A stretch of 64,000 nucleotides of DNA, taken from contig JAHDVF020001365.1 of assembly GCA_022606425.2 (NCBI GenBank), positions 1,054,001 through 1,118,000 on the forward strand, in the 5' to 3' direction. The stretch's first letter is position 1, and every line of letters begins with the position of its first letter. The position numbers and the translations under genes were made by a program. The notes under the pieces are model-generated. The model did no database searches, had not been told where the DNA came from, and saw only the letters and a list, made by a program, of their open reading frames with translations. The stretch comes from Lepidostoma basale (Eukaryota > Arthropoda > Insecta > Trichoptera > Lepidostomatidae). This document shows positions 51,370-61,689 of the stretch, piece after piece.

Positions 51370-51888
51370 ATCAATGAAAGTGAAAATGGCCGTTCAAAAT
51401 TGAGTTCTGGTCCCATCACTAATGTATGGAAGCGAAGCATGGAACTGGCAGAAGAAGGATGAGAACAGAATAAATGCGGTAGAGATGAGGTCCCTAAGAC
51501 GTATGTGTGGTAGAACATTGTACGACAGAATCTCAAATGCTGATATTAGACAGAAATGTAGAGCGGAAGAAGGTATTATGAACAAAACTATGAAAGGATC
51601 GCTGCGTTGGTTAGGACATTTAGAGCGCATGGGTGAAGAAAGAATGGTTAAAAAAGTATACGAGTACGGAGTCGACGTAGACCGAGGAGACCATGGCATG
51701 ACCAAATGAATCAAATTTTAAAGGTTGTTCATGTAAGATGCCGGAAGAATCGACGTGCGTGTATGACTCGCTGTATGAATGTGGAGGAAGCTAGAGAGGT
51801 GTGCCAGGATAGAGTTGTGTGGCGGTCCATTATCTCTGCCTACCCCTGCGGAGAAACGGCGTGATGGTTTGTTGTTGTTGTTGTATTT
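51370..51888 (+). mobile_element. LINE-A (GTT)n copy, well preserved
   Basis: MYGSEAWNWQKKDENRINAV, EMRSLRRMCGRTLYDRISNA, DIRQKCRAEEGIMNKTMKGS, LRWLGHLERMGEERMVKKVY, then a gap of about 8 codons, SRRRPRRPWHDQMNQILK, RKNRRACMTRCMNVEEAREV, CQDRVVWRSIISAYPCGETA and the (GTT)n tail. Two frame breaks only. Confidence 0.88.
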
Positions 51889-51899
51889 CGTGGGGACCT

Positions 51900-52249
51900 T
51901 CTATCATAAGAAACATTCTTCAAAGTACAAAAAAAATTGCGTGACCCTTATTGATTATTTGGGACCACTGAACTCATCCGATATTCTAATAATATTGTTA
52001 TCAGGATGATTCGTGATGGTGCAAAAGGTAAAATTTGTTACAGGGGTCACTTTTCCGAGTTCCGCCCGCGAGCGAAGGCTTCGTACCGCCCTACAAACAC
52101 AATGCAACACATCGCGCCTACTTCCCACAAATTTAGGGCAAACTTGATTATCAGGGGAAATAAAATACCGCCCTTCCTGATCGATAGGGGCGGAAAAAGG
52201 GATGGACGAATTGTATGTAACGTGAAACCGTAAGTATGCGGTATATACT
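51900..52249. other. Unassigned stretch
   Basis: 52050-52220 is partly open on both strands but no domain is recognised. Confidence 0.35.
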
Positions 52250-52375
52250 CGTACACGGGTCCATCATATAAGGTTTGTAATTTGTGTGCTACTTCCGATA
52301 GTAAGCGTGACCTATAACAGACGCTTTCCTTAAAAAGGAAAATTTTAAATGATCTCCTGAAAACTCCTTTATTGT
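52250..52375 (-). mobile_element. LINE-H relative, C-terminal scrap
   Basis: Minus strand: LYNKGVFRRSFKIFLFKESV, CYRSRLLSEVAHKLQTL. Compare NQDDEGVFRSSLKTFLFKRS in LINE-H. Confidence 0.6.
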
Positions 52376-52576
52376 ATAAAAAAAAAACTACTGCAAACAT
52401 TGATTGTTTATGCAGTGTTCAATACTCATATAACAAGGGGATGGCACAAAATAGGAAAATGACTTCGGGATGGGATTTTTCAGAACATGACGTAATTTTC
52501 CAAAGGCCGCCCAACCCAACTGAATTCTTCGGTCGGCTTCTTTCTCGAAATTGTTTCCACCTAATTGTAAGATTTG

Positions 52577-53186
52577 GCCAAGATATGTGTGATGATGATG
52601 ATGATGATGATGATTTGTATAGCGCCATTTTTGTGAGAGATTCACTTCAAGGGCGCTCAACGTCCGGAAAGCTTCTCTTAAAAAGAAAAGTTTTAAGAGA
52701 GCTTCTGAACACTCCTTCGTCGTCTTGATTGCGGATATTGTAGGGCAGCCTGTTCCACGCCGTCGGTCCCGCGATGCCAAAAGCGCGATCTGCGAAGTTT
52801 GAAGCTCCTTGGCGCCGCGGGACGAGAAGTTTGTGTGTTGCTTCTTCCTTCGAGGATCGTAGAGTTGACTGCCGAGGGTTCAAATCTATCAGCTTGCAAA
52901 GTTCTGTGAGGTAGTGGGGCGCTCGTCCATGTAAGGCCTTGTGAACAAGTAGACACAGTTTATAATCGATTCGCTCAGGTAACCTTAGCCAGTGAAGTCG
53001 ATAAAGCATTGAGGTTATATGGGTGAATTTTGATGCACCAAAAATCAATCTTGCTGCAGCATTCATTATGGACTGCAGTCTATCCAGTTGCTTTTTGGGT
53101 TGTCCGGCATATAGTGAGTTGCAGTAGTCGACACGTGAGATGACAAAGGAATTTATAAGGGTTTTATATGTGTATTCTTGTACCAC
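52577..53186 (-). mobile_element. LINE-H C-terminus, open frame of 179 codons
   Basis: Minus strand: YKTLINSFVISRVDYCNSLY, AGQPKKQLDRLQSIMNAAAR, LIFGASKFTHITSMLYRLHW, LRLPERIDYKLCLLVHKALH, GRAPHYLTELCKLI, KLLVPRRQGASNFADRAFGI, AGPTAWNRLPYNIRNQDDEG, VFRSSLKTFLFKRSF, stop. These are the VDYCNSL, LQ..NAAARLI, LHWL and AFG.A.PTAWN boxes of the L2/CR1 group. A clean (ATG)n run (the plus-strand view of the (ATC)n tail) is at 52588-52613. The uninterrupted frame points to a young copy. Confidence 0.92.
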
Positions 53187-53545
53187 TTTGAGAGCCGACC
53201 CATCGACGGTTACTGATTTCGGGATACTACTTTCGTCTTGTCCAAATTCATCCCGAGACCCACTCGTCTGGATGCAGTGTTCAGTTTATCAAGCATGCCT
53301 TCGAGTTCCCCCAGAATGACAATGTCATCTGCAAAACAAATGTGAGAAATGCACTCGCCATTTATATTGAGGCCATGTTCAAACCAGTCTTCGGAGATAT
53401 CACATCCCCTTGTCTGACTCCCCTTTGTAGTTCAATCGGTTTGGTCTTCGGGTTTTGGATTTGCACGGACATTGTGGCATTATTAAAAAGGCATTTCAAC
53501 ACCTGCCATAATGTCTTAAGCGAATTTTATAATGCGTTGAGTGCA
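53187..53545 (-). mobile_element. RTE-type reverse transcriptase fragment (FADD)
   Basis: Minus strand: KTKPIELQRGVRQGDVISPK, then GECISHICFADDIVILGELE, GMLDKLNTASRRVGLGMNLD, KTK. RGVRQGDxISPK and FADD are RT blocks 4 and 5, and the ASRxVGLxMNxxKTK box is typical of the RTE clade. A short deletion between SPK and GECIS removes part of the palm. It runs straight into LINE-H at 53186; the chimera is probably two separate insertions. Confidence 0.82.
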
Positions 53546-53828
53546 TCCAGGGCAATTGTCTGACTTAAGCTCGGGAGTCAACGCTACGATCTTCAAAAGA
53601 CGAAGCAACACACAAACTTCTTGTCCCGCGGCGCCATGGAGCTTAAAATTTCGCAGATCGTGCTTTTGGCATCGCGGGACCGACGGCGTGGAACAGGCTG
53701 CCCTACAATATCCGAAATCAGAAGCCCCCTTAAAACTTTCCCTTTTAAGAGAATTTTCCGGACGAAGAGCGCCCTTAAAGTGAATTTCTCACGAAAATGG
53801 CGCTATAAAAAATTATCATCATCATTAA
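53546..53828 (+). mobile_element. LINE-H 3' end
   Basis: RESTLRSSKDEATHKLLVPR-equivalent, HGA*NFADRAFGIAGPTAWN, RLPYNIRNQKPP, KTFPFKRIFRT, then AATGGCGCTATAAAAAAT and ATC repeats. Opposite in orientation to the 52577 copy. Confidence 0.82.
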
Positions 53829-54740
53829 CTGTTATTTCTTACTATACTGTATACTGTCTTCTAGATATACTATACTGTAATACAAACTAGATCATGTATA
53901 GTTTATAACATCGTATTTATATAACTCATTTCAGTAAAAAAATCATTTAAGACTTTATGGCTCTCGGGTACAGAGCTGATTGGGCAATAAATTAAATCTG
54001 CAAATGCTCTTGAACCGCATTTTGTGTATATTCATGAAGAGTATTGTCATTATGTTATTCGCCAAAATCTGCGTGGGCCTTTTACTGCCTATTTATGATC
54101 ACGACATAATTGAAAACCACGAAACTTTTAAACAGACGTACAAAGCTCAAATTGCTTCTCTTAACCTAAAACGTCGTGCATATCCCACAAATCTCCATTG
54201 CTACAAAACCATATTTATTGACAAGCAATTATTTGCTATCTTTCGTATATATTTGACGTTTCAAGTGCCTTTATCGCCTGTGACCCCTCTGGCGTTAATC
54301 CCCCGAACTTTGCATTCCAAGATGGCGGCTTGACAGATGCGTGTTTATCGCGAATGCTTAACGCATTTTGAGATGAATTTGTTATGCAAATTTGGCCGCC
54401 GCCAAAAAAATATGCGTAGGTCTTAATGGTTTCTGTAATGCCAACCAGTATAATGCAATAAAATAAGCTTGTTTGTTAAAACCGTCGATTAAAAATGTAT
54501 CTATTCAATAATATATTGTCAAAATGGCGCCACATTATAATAAATCTATTAAGTTTAATGCGTAGATTATATTGTGATAATTGATTTATGGTTTCTTGTT
54601 ACTATCAAGGCAGATAAATGGTGAACTTGGAACACAGTATGACAATACGCAATTAAATTTACAAGTTAGTCGATTATTACTGAAACATTTTTTTACCTTC
54701 ATACGAGTATACGTACTTCCTCTTAGTACAGTAATTCGAC
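53829..54740. other. Unassigned stretch
   Basis: A 117-codon ORF (53980-54333) has no recognisable domain and no supporting codon bias that I can see. Otherwise AT-rich. Confidence 0.4.
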
Positions 54741-55046
54741 CATAGAGTGTCAAATGCACATTTAAGAATTGAATGCAATGCGATGGTTTGGACACGTGAA
54801 AATAATGATAAAAAAATAATATGTTAACGATTTAAACGAATAATAGAGAAAGACCGAGTAAAATACGAGGTACAATCAATCAAATTAATTGTCGGCCACG
54901 TGAGCAGCCGGAGAAATCGACGCTAGTGCATGACACGGTGTATGAATGTTGAAGAATTAAGAGAAATATGTCCGGAAAGAATATTGTGGCGGTTTATTCT
55001 TTCTGTCTACCTCTTCGCGAAGACGGCTTGATTGTTAGTAAGTTAT
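54741..55046 (+). mobile_element. LINE-A fragment with GTTA tail
   Basis: RVSNAHLRIECNAMVWTRE, then decayed VNDLNE, SHVSSRRNRR-like, RCMNVEELREICPERIL, AVYSFCLPLREDGLIVS end. Fairly old copy. Confidence 0.7.
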
Positions 55047-55089
55047 AATAGTTTTTTTTAATAAGTCTTATATAGCAGATTGTAAGATT

Positions 55090-55470
55090 CTTAGGATATC
55101 ATTGATTTATTGTTTCTTGAACAATCATCTAAAACTCAATTTTAAATAATTAATACGAATTAAGACATCTTTTTGAGAATGCCCTCGTAAAGCAAAAAAA
55201 AATATATATTATATATTAATAAAATTAAACCAATTAAACAATCGCGTTTGATATGATTATAATTTATAATAGATTTTTACAAAACAATAACCTCAACCAT
55301 CAATAAGAACGTCTGTTTTCTAGAAGTTTTATTATGTTTTATGGAAATGACATTTTTCGCCTTTCATCAATATTTGATTATGCCTTGGAAAGGCATAAAT
55401 GTCATTCTCTTCAAATATAAAAAAAACTTCTCAAAAAGAGGCGTTTTTATTCTTATTAATTATATATCAT
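55090..55470. repeat. FB2 foldback, extended copy
   Basis: Outer arm CATTGATTTATTGTTTCTTG, AACAATCATC, AATAATTAATACGAATTAAG; then TCTAGAAGTTTTATTATGTT, centre GATTAT, stem GCCTT/AAGGC, and TAAAACTTCTC with a TTTTTATTCTTATTAATTAT arm. The GAAAC part of the centre is mutated to ATAAA. Confidence 0.7.
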
Positions 55471-55974
55471 TGATGTTATGAGTTCATAAACCATATAATA
55501 TTTTTTAGTCTGAATGTATTTAATGATACGGGTTTTATCAAGTGAAGCCTATCTCAGATATCCGACACGAACCGTATGTTGGATAACAAGATAGGGTGAT
55601 AAGGTAGCAGATTCCTAACCTCAAACACGATCGGATTGTGATCTTGTAACGATTTTATTACATTTCATATTGTGTTATCAACACTAGAATCCAAACAGTA
55701 GGCAATAATATACGTCTAATCCATCAGTTTCAGTCGCTTCTGTGCTGCAACATGGCTGATTCAGAGATCATTCACCATTGATTTTCATTAAAAATATTTA
55801 TTATAAATGTTTGATGTTATAATAAGTAAGGCATTTTGTGAAATTAATTACCCCAAGGGCTCACTAGAAAAAGTAAAAGCGAAGTAGCGAAACAATATAG
55901 TTTAATTACATTGACGATTTTTTTAAATATTATGTTTAGACATTTTAAACATATAGATATACCATTGTTCTAGT
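55471..55974. other. Unassigned stretch
   Basis: Nothing recognised. Confidence 0.35.
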
Positions 55975-56230
55975 GACTAGAAGAGCAATTAGTCTGTTAA
56001 ACGCGGTCTCCTCAGAGATCGACGTCTTTCATATTAGTGAAAGTATGTTCAGAAGACAAATACTCTTGACTTAAGAGATTATCTTGGCTTCCTAATGTCG
56101 AACTATCTCTCATGCATTCCTGATAATATAATATATGTAAATGTTATTTTACCTGTAGTCAATAGATGCTTTAAACATTAATTTTGTTTGTAATGTCTAT
56201 TGAGGACATAAACTGATTTAATTTGATTAT
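55975..56230 (+). mobile_element. LINE-C 3' end
   Basis: TRRAISLLNAVSSEIDVFHI, SESMFRRQILLT, stop, ATCTCTCATGCATTCCTGAT, TTACCTGTAGTCAATAGATG, AATAAACTG-like ACATAAACTG and TTTAATTTGATTATTT. Confidence 0.8.
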
Positions 56231-56239
56231 TTTATATCT

Positions 56240-56505
56240 CTATGCTTAATTAAAACACTGTTTTTTTCTATTTTTGAGTTTATTTTTATCGATTTATCGA
56301 CATGTTTCAAAGGTTTTACATATTTTATATAACCTAGTTTATGTCGTTCTCCCAACTATGAAGGTGTTAAGCCTTCGAAACATATCGAGAAAAATAAACT
56401 CAAAAGTGAAAAGAAAAAACAGTGTTTTACTTCAGAACATATTCGTCATTATAGAATTCCACAGCGTTAACGTCTTAAGTTTATCAAAAATTTCTTTACG
56501 TTGAT
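56240..56505. repeat. FB3 foldback, both arms
   Basis: Left: AATTAAAACACTGTTTTTTT, TTTTGAGTTTATTTTTATCG. Right: GAGAAAAATAAACTCAAAAG, AAACAGTGTTTTACTTC, CATTATAGAATTCCACAGCG, TTAACGTCTTAAGTTTATC. Centre motif 56354-56387: ATGAAGG...CCTTC GAAACATATC. Confidence 0.75.
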
Positions 56506-57193
56506 TGTTTAACTTTTATATAATCTTAATATTTCCTACCATCAGTGAGTTTCCTTTAATATCATTTCGTACGCATTTATGAATTTTATTAAGATTATTT
56601 ACATTTTTAATATTGAAGAATGGTTTTGCGATTATCATTACAAAACCTAACATTTTTATTGCACTTGATGAATTGAGCTTATATACAATTTTATTTTTAT
56701 TTGGTTCGAGAGTCACTTGTTTATGACACCTGCCGCGTGTTTTTATAGTGATTTCATGGAGATTTTAGTCAATACTGTCCTACTTTGTTCCAATGACACA
56801 TTTGTGTTCATTTGAGATTGAATAATTTTAATTTTATTCCGTGTTTTAAAACCCTGTTTTCTTTTTCCCATGGCAGGCGCCTAGATTGCGATGTATTTAT
56901 TGTTTTACGATAAATTTATGATAATAAAATACAATATTTAGTGCCATACTAAAATGAGAAAAACATAAAACACATTTTCCATCTAACACACATTTTTGCG
57001 TAGTATTCTATAAAATGGTTTTATAAAGATTTATTTCTTTATCACAGCGAGAGATCCGTACATAATTTACGACTTTTATTAATCTTCTTTTTCTTAAAGT
57101 GCCATATCAGGTCCCCCCAGCGACTATCACCCTGGCTTTTCTGTCCTGTCAATCTTTGAATCTCTCAACCAGGATATATGCCGTTTTCGAATG
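56506..57193. other. Mostly unassigned
   Basis: 57082-57180 begins with a CTTCTTTTTCTT run and may be a LINE 3' end (minus strand DRKARVIVAGG, GTLRKRR). Otherwise nothing recognised. Confidence 0.35.
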
Positions 57194-57530
57194 CAGTAGA
57201 GTCTCGATTATCCGACCTAAACCGGCCGCAGCAAGGTCGGATAAGCGAAAAGGTCGGATAACACGGAAAATGATAAATCGACATTGAAAATGTGTTAATT
57301 TTATTTGCACATCGAAAACTTTTCAAATAAGCACATATAAAATAACTGAATGTAACGAACTAAAACATCAAAATGCACTTACGGCAAAGTAATAAAACAT
57401 GCGAAAGAGCTACGTAAGCACTGAGGACTGTCGCCTGGCGCGCGAATATAATGCGTGCAGTCGGGTAAAGGAAAGGGGCATTGCCCCGGTAGGTCGGATA
57501 ACTCGGAAGGTCGGATAACCGAGACTACTG
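57194..57530. mobile_element. Pogo/Tigger-like MITE
   Basis: Inverted ends CAGTAGAGTCTCGATTATCC and (reverse) CAGTAGTCTCGGTTATCCGA, followed on both sides by repeated GGTCGGATAA words. 337 bp, no transposase. Ends fit Tigger/pogo, but the flanks do not show a clean TA duplication. Confidence 0.75.
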
Positions 57531-57686
57531 TTCCACGACTACACTTTATTAATCAAAACACTTTTTTACATTTAAGTTTATTTATATTGGTTTAACAATA
57601 GTTATCTTAACATATTTTGAGGATCGGGAGAAAGTAACAGCTTATTTATGTCCTTGTTTACTATATGTTATATTTGTGATAAATTT

Positions 57687-57830
57687 TTAAAACCCTTTTT
57701 TCAACTTTAGAGATTATTTTTCTCGAAATGTTTCGAAGTTTTTTTACACTTTCATCATCGGGAGAACGATATAAACTTTATATCGTTCTCCCGAATAGTA
57801 AGAAAAAACAATTTTATTGAGTTTGTTTTA
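57687..57830. repeat. FB3 foldback, shortened
   Basis: TTATTTTTCTCGAAATGTTT, CGAAG, CATCATCGGGAGAACGATAT, then the inverted ATATCGTTCTCCCG. The right arm departs early. Confidence 0.65.
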
Positions 57831-57865
57831 TAACCCTAATAATAATAACAGTATATTCTGTAACT

Positions 57866-57945
57866 CTGACGAAGCTCCGGCGGGAGCGAAACCGGTTGGT
57901 CCGAAAAAACAATGAATGTGGTGTAAAAATAAATTACACAAGTGA
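57866..57945 (+). repeat. Hammerhead-like motif, best match
   Basis: 57866-57897: CTGACGA, A, perfect stem GCTCC/GGAGC with loop GGCG, then GAAACCGGTTGGTC. CTGACGA fits the hammerhead CUGANGA box exactly and GAAA follows the stem, but an extra A precedes the stem. No second copy of the flanking sequence seen here. Confidence 0.55.
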
Positions 57946-57954
57946 TTTAAACAA

Positions 57955-58305
57955 CAAACTAACTAACTAACCATCACGCCATATCTCGGATGGGTAGGCA
58001 GAGAGGATGGACCGCCATACGGTTCTGTCCTGACATACCTCTAACTTCCTCCACATTTATACATCGTAACGTGCAAGTTCGTCGATTTTTCCGACTTCGA
58101 ATGCCTTTCTGTATTTGATTAATTTGGTCATGCCATGCTTTCCTTGGTCTTCCACGACTACTCTTTCCACTCACTGCTTGTATACAACATTTTAATCATT
58201 ATTTTCTCGTCCATTCTATCATACGAGTGATCTCATTTCTTCGACATTTATTTTACTTTTTTCATTTTTGACAGCTCCAAGTTCACTTCCATATATAAGG
58301 GTTGG
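57955..58305 (-). mobile_element. LINE-A copy split by FB3
   Basis: TAAC tail, hairpin, AVHPLCLPIRD-equivalent end, RSRKNRRTCTLRCINVEEVR, SGKSSRGRPRKAWHDQINQI, then a jump to VEEMRSLV-like codons and the PLYMEVNLELS codons. The element resumes at 58527-58556 after FB3. Confidence 0.8.
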
Positions 58306-58526
58306 TTTTAGATAAACTTAAGGCGTTAACACTGTGGAATTCCATAATTACGATTTTTTTTATGAATTAAAACACTCTTTTCCACTTTTGGGTTTATTTT
58401 TCTCGAAATGTTTCGAAAGTTTATATCGTTCTCCCGATGATGAAGGTGTAAACCTTCGAATCATGTTGAGAAAAATAAACTCAAAAGTGGAAAAAAAAGT
58501 GTTATAATTCATAAAAAAATCGTCAT
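58306..58526. repeat. FB3 foldback inserted in LINE-A
   Basis: AAGGGTTGG occurs at 58297-58305 and again at 58527-58535, a 9-bp target duplication (11 bp if AT is counted). The left arm starts at GATAAACTTAAGGCG and is complete. The right arm stops at ATCGTCAT, about 40 bp short. The centre (58433-58467) carries CCGATGA, T, stem GAAGGT/ACCTTC (loop GTAA), GAATCATGTT. Confidence 0.82.
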
Positions 58527-58556
58527 AAGGGTTGGCACTAGAACTCCATTATGTGT

Positions 58557-58905
58557 AGTGTTTTAAATTATTTTTAATGCCACACCACAAATTAAGCGCT
58601 TCATTCGAAAGTATACTCGTATATACATAATCTGCCAGGATATCGAAAGTCTTCGGGTTGTCATTCTAGACATATTTTTGTTGTTGTATCATTCATTAAT
58701 TCATATAAAAACGTATGGAAATATACATGACTAATTTTATTTGTTTATTTGTTTCAGGTAAGCGACTATATCAGTATTTTCCTGTATTCATCATATAATT
58801 ATAAAGGTATGTACTATTGAAGGGTTTCTCATTTATAATAATTATGTTGAGATGTTATCTTTATGATAAAATCATTGGGTACATCTTATTCGTCGCGTCA
58901 AAGGC
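58557..58905. other. AT-rich unassigned stretch
   Basis: Nothing recognised. Confidence 0.35.
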
Positions 58906-59162
58906 AATTCGGTCAAATAACGTCAGCCCAGGAGTCTGCCAGCTGGACCGCACTGCCGGACGCCCGAACCTGATCCTCCTTCGCGCACGTCACAGAGCAG
59001 CAAGGGCACTCCGTTATGTACAGGATGGATTGCTTCATGCCACAGATGCAGAGCATCGTACCTTCCTGGAGGATACCCCATCTACCCATGCTGTGAATAT
59101 ACCAACTCGTGTTCGGTTATTCGTGTCCTGGCGGTTAGGTCTCCTTGGATACTATCTAATTT
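58906..59162 (+). repeat. Repeat O, longer copy
   Basis: GVCQLDRTAGRPNLILLRAR, HRAARALRYVQDGLLHATDA, EHRTFLEDTPSTHAVNIPTR, VRLFVSWRLGLLGYY: an open frame over the part shared with 29165-29360. Shared reading frame in two decayed copies hints at a coding origin; I do not recognise the family. Confidence 0.5.
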
Positions 59163-59284
59163 AGGCATCCACAGCTTTCTTTCATTTTTAAATATTATTT
59201 AATTCTTGGTAAATTGAAGAGAAAATTTATGACCAGACATGAATGTAAGACAAAAATTACATATTATTACTATTATTGATCAAT

Positions 59285-59722
59285 ATTCATCATCAGCCGT
59301 CTGTCATCCACTGCTGAATGTAGGCCTCTCCCAAAGCACGCCACCGCCCCCTATCCATTGCTGCTTCCATCCATCTATGTCCAGCAATCCTCTTCAGATC
59401 GTCGGTCCATCGGGCAGGGGGACATCTAACTCTGCAGAATCCTGTACGCGGTCTCCACTCCAGAACCCGTCTCCCCCATCGGCCGTCGGTTCTCCGACAG
59501 ATATGGCCAGCCCATCGCTACTTCAGCCCGCCCATCCTCAGAGCAACCTAAGACACCTTGGTTGTCGAATAAATTCGTTTCTAAATCTGTCCCTCAAGGT
59601 TATTCCAACCATGGCTCTTTCCATGGCGCGTTGGGCGACCTTGAATCTGTAGACTAGACCTTTTGTCAGTGTCCACGTCTCGGCTCCGTACGGCATGACT
59701 GGCAAGACGTTGTCAAGATCAA
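59285..59722 (-). mobile_element. LINE-L C-terminus
   Basis: Minus strand: PYGAETWTLTKGLVYRFKVA, QRAMERAMVGITLRDRFRNE, FI, then shifted frames with WRPRTGFW-like and the LGRGLHSAVDDR end. The GAETWTLT...QRAMERAM.G..LRDR.RN boxes define it. Related to LINE-K. Confidence 0.8.
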
Positions 59723-59934
59723 TATTGTTGAATATTAAATACTAAAAAACAAAGGAAAAAATTAAACGGGGGTGCTTTCACACAAATCAGATTTTTCAAA
59801 GAAAACATTATAGTCTCAGCTTAATTAAGACAAGGGACGCACAGATTTTCGTTTTGGCCCACGCTATACAAGCGGGTATCCCGCAGAACATCGGACCCTC
59901 GTATAAATAAAATAAAAATTAATACAATATATCT

Positions 59935-60115
59935 TCTTCATCTTCTAGTTTCATGTCAGGTCTCTACGACGTTGACTATTGCCCGAAAGTAGACGTTTCT
60001 GTCCCTGGCAGGTCAAAACAGCTTCTCAACGCTCCTTAATCCAGTCCAGTTCCTTATCTTGTGGAGCCAAGAGTTCCGCCTACTGCGAACATCTTGTCGT
60101 TCCTCTATTTTTTCC
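59935..60115 (-). mobile_element. LINE-like 3' end, probable
   Basis: CTTCTTCATCTTC start (GAA-type tail on the minus strand) followed by partly open minus-strand codons. No firm box. Confidence 0.35.
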
Positions 60116-60236
60116 TAAATAATCAGATGCAGCAATTCATATTTTCCCCCTTTATCACATGAGTGATCAAATATGCCAATTTTCGGGCTTTAATATTGGC
60201 CAAAATTTCTCAACCTAGACCATAGCCAACATTAGG

Positions 60237-60530
60237 CTAATTTGTATAGCGCTGGTTTCGTGAATAGCTCACCTCAAGGGCGCTTTGACAATGTTTTTAG
60301 TCATGAGAGCTGCATGTGATACCAGCAATCAGATAACCGTTGTTTACATTTTATGCGATTTGAAAAAGTGGGTTTTTAGATGATATTTAAAATCTGTCGG
60401 ATTGTCAATGCATCTGAGGCGTGCAGGAAGCATATTCCAGGCCGACGGACCTGCCACTGCGAAAGCCCGATCTCCGAAATTTGTCTGGGGGTTGCGCTTT
60501 GGCTCAACTAATCTGCCTAATCTGACAGAT
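60237..60530 (-). mobile_element. LINE-Y C-terminus
   Basis: Minus strand: NFGDRAFAVAGPSAWNMLPA, RLRCIDNPTDFKYHLKTHFF, KSHKM, stop, then the GCGCCCTTGAGGTGAGC and AGCGCTATACAA end that is shared in form with LINE-H. Frame intact in the visible part. Confidence 0.85.
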
Positions 60531-61245
60531 GTTATAAAGATTTATTTTGGAACTATTTTGTAATATTTTAAATATGTATCACTGAAGAAGGACTGGTTGT
60601 CCGTAACATGTCTATTTAATAATTTTAATGTAAGTGTTAAGTATATAAAAAAGAAAAAGAGAAATGAAGCATCTACAACACTAAATATGGCAAATATAGA
60701 AGAAATAAATAACTTAATTACATTCTAATATTAACGTCATTTTTACACAATGATTGTGTAGTTTCGTTCGATATTAAAACAGTCTAAACAAAACTAAACC
60801 TTTAAAATTAATCCGGTCCGAACCCCACCCAGTTACGTTGCCTTTTCGCCCGCGACGCACGTCGACCCCGGGCTAACCCGCTGCGAAGTTTCGTGTACAC
60901 GCTGCAAAGCGAAAATGGCCTCGTACGATCGCGACCGTTTTCCACGAGCGCGTAAAATCTTTTACGTTTTGGCGGGAACTGAGTTCCTCAATTTATCCTC
61001 ATAAAACCAACGTTTCCCGCGCATTTTTGAACCTGAAAAAAGAGTTCGAAGAACGTTTTCGGTTTATTTGTTTTCGATAAATGTGTCACAAGTGAGTATA
61101 AACATTGTGATTTCGAATTTAGCCTCTTTTTATCATTCTTGTTTTGTTGTGATTGATACGCTTTGATTAAATTAAATAACTTTCAATCTATTTCATCACT
61201 AAAGTATGCAGAGATGTACCAACAAAATTATCTTGTATCAATTAT
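60531..61245. other. Unassigned, with one hammerhead-like motif
   Basis: 60582-60612: CTGAAGA, A, perfect stem GGAC/GTCC (loop TGGTT), GTAACATGTC. 60830-60960 is GC- and CG-rich but carries no recognised gene. Confidence 0.45.
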
Positions 61246-61272
61246 CAGAAGATGGCAGAGAGCTGCCGATGC
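61246..61272 (+). repeat. Hammerhead-like motif, FB6 type
   Basis: CAGAAGA, T, stem GGCAG(A)/(A)GCTGCC region, then GATGC instead of GAAAC. A decayed relative of 16506. Confidence 0.5.
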
Positions 61273-61361
61273 TCGTCGAAGCTAAAAAACAAAAAGAAAA
61301 TAATTAAATATGGTATAACATACTAGTATAAAGGAATATTTTATTAATTAATTTTTATTTG

Positions 61362-61648
61362 ACGATTTTTTTTATGAATTAAAACACTGTTTTTTCCACT
61401 TTTGAATTTATTTTTCTCCACATGTTTCGAAGGCTTACAACTTCATCATCGGGAGAACGATATTATGTAAGTCTTCGAAACATGTCGAGAAAAATAAACT
61501 AATCAACATTCTCCCGATGATGAAAGTGTAAAGCCTTCGAAACATGTCGAGAAAAATTAACTCAAAAGTGGAAAAAACAGTGTTTTAATTCATAAAAAAT
61601 CGTCATTATGGAATTCCACAGTATTAACGCCTTAAATTTACCTAAAAT
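61362..61648. repeat. FB3 foldback, full arms, duplicated centre
   Basis: Left: CGATTTTTTTTATGAATTAA, AACACTG, TTTTCTCCACATG. Right: GAAAAATTAACTCAAAAGTG, ACAGTGTTTTAATTC, CGTCATTATGGAATTCCACA, GTATTAACGCCTTAAATTTA. The centre has the GAAACATGTCG motif twice in plus orientation (61470-61490 and 61535-61550) and once inverted (61425-61440). Confidence 0.78.
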
Positions 61649-61689
61649 AAATTTTTATTTTCTTTATTTACAGTGAATTTTCAAATAAA

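Noticed and set aside
53980..54333. 117-codon ORF as a host gene
   Set aside because: No domain, no splice structure, no conservation evidence; length is possible by chance in this many frames.
57866..57897. Calling a functional hammerhead ribozyme
   Set aside because: Extra base before stem II and no visible helix I/III partner. Kept as a hypothesis only.
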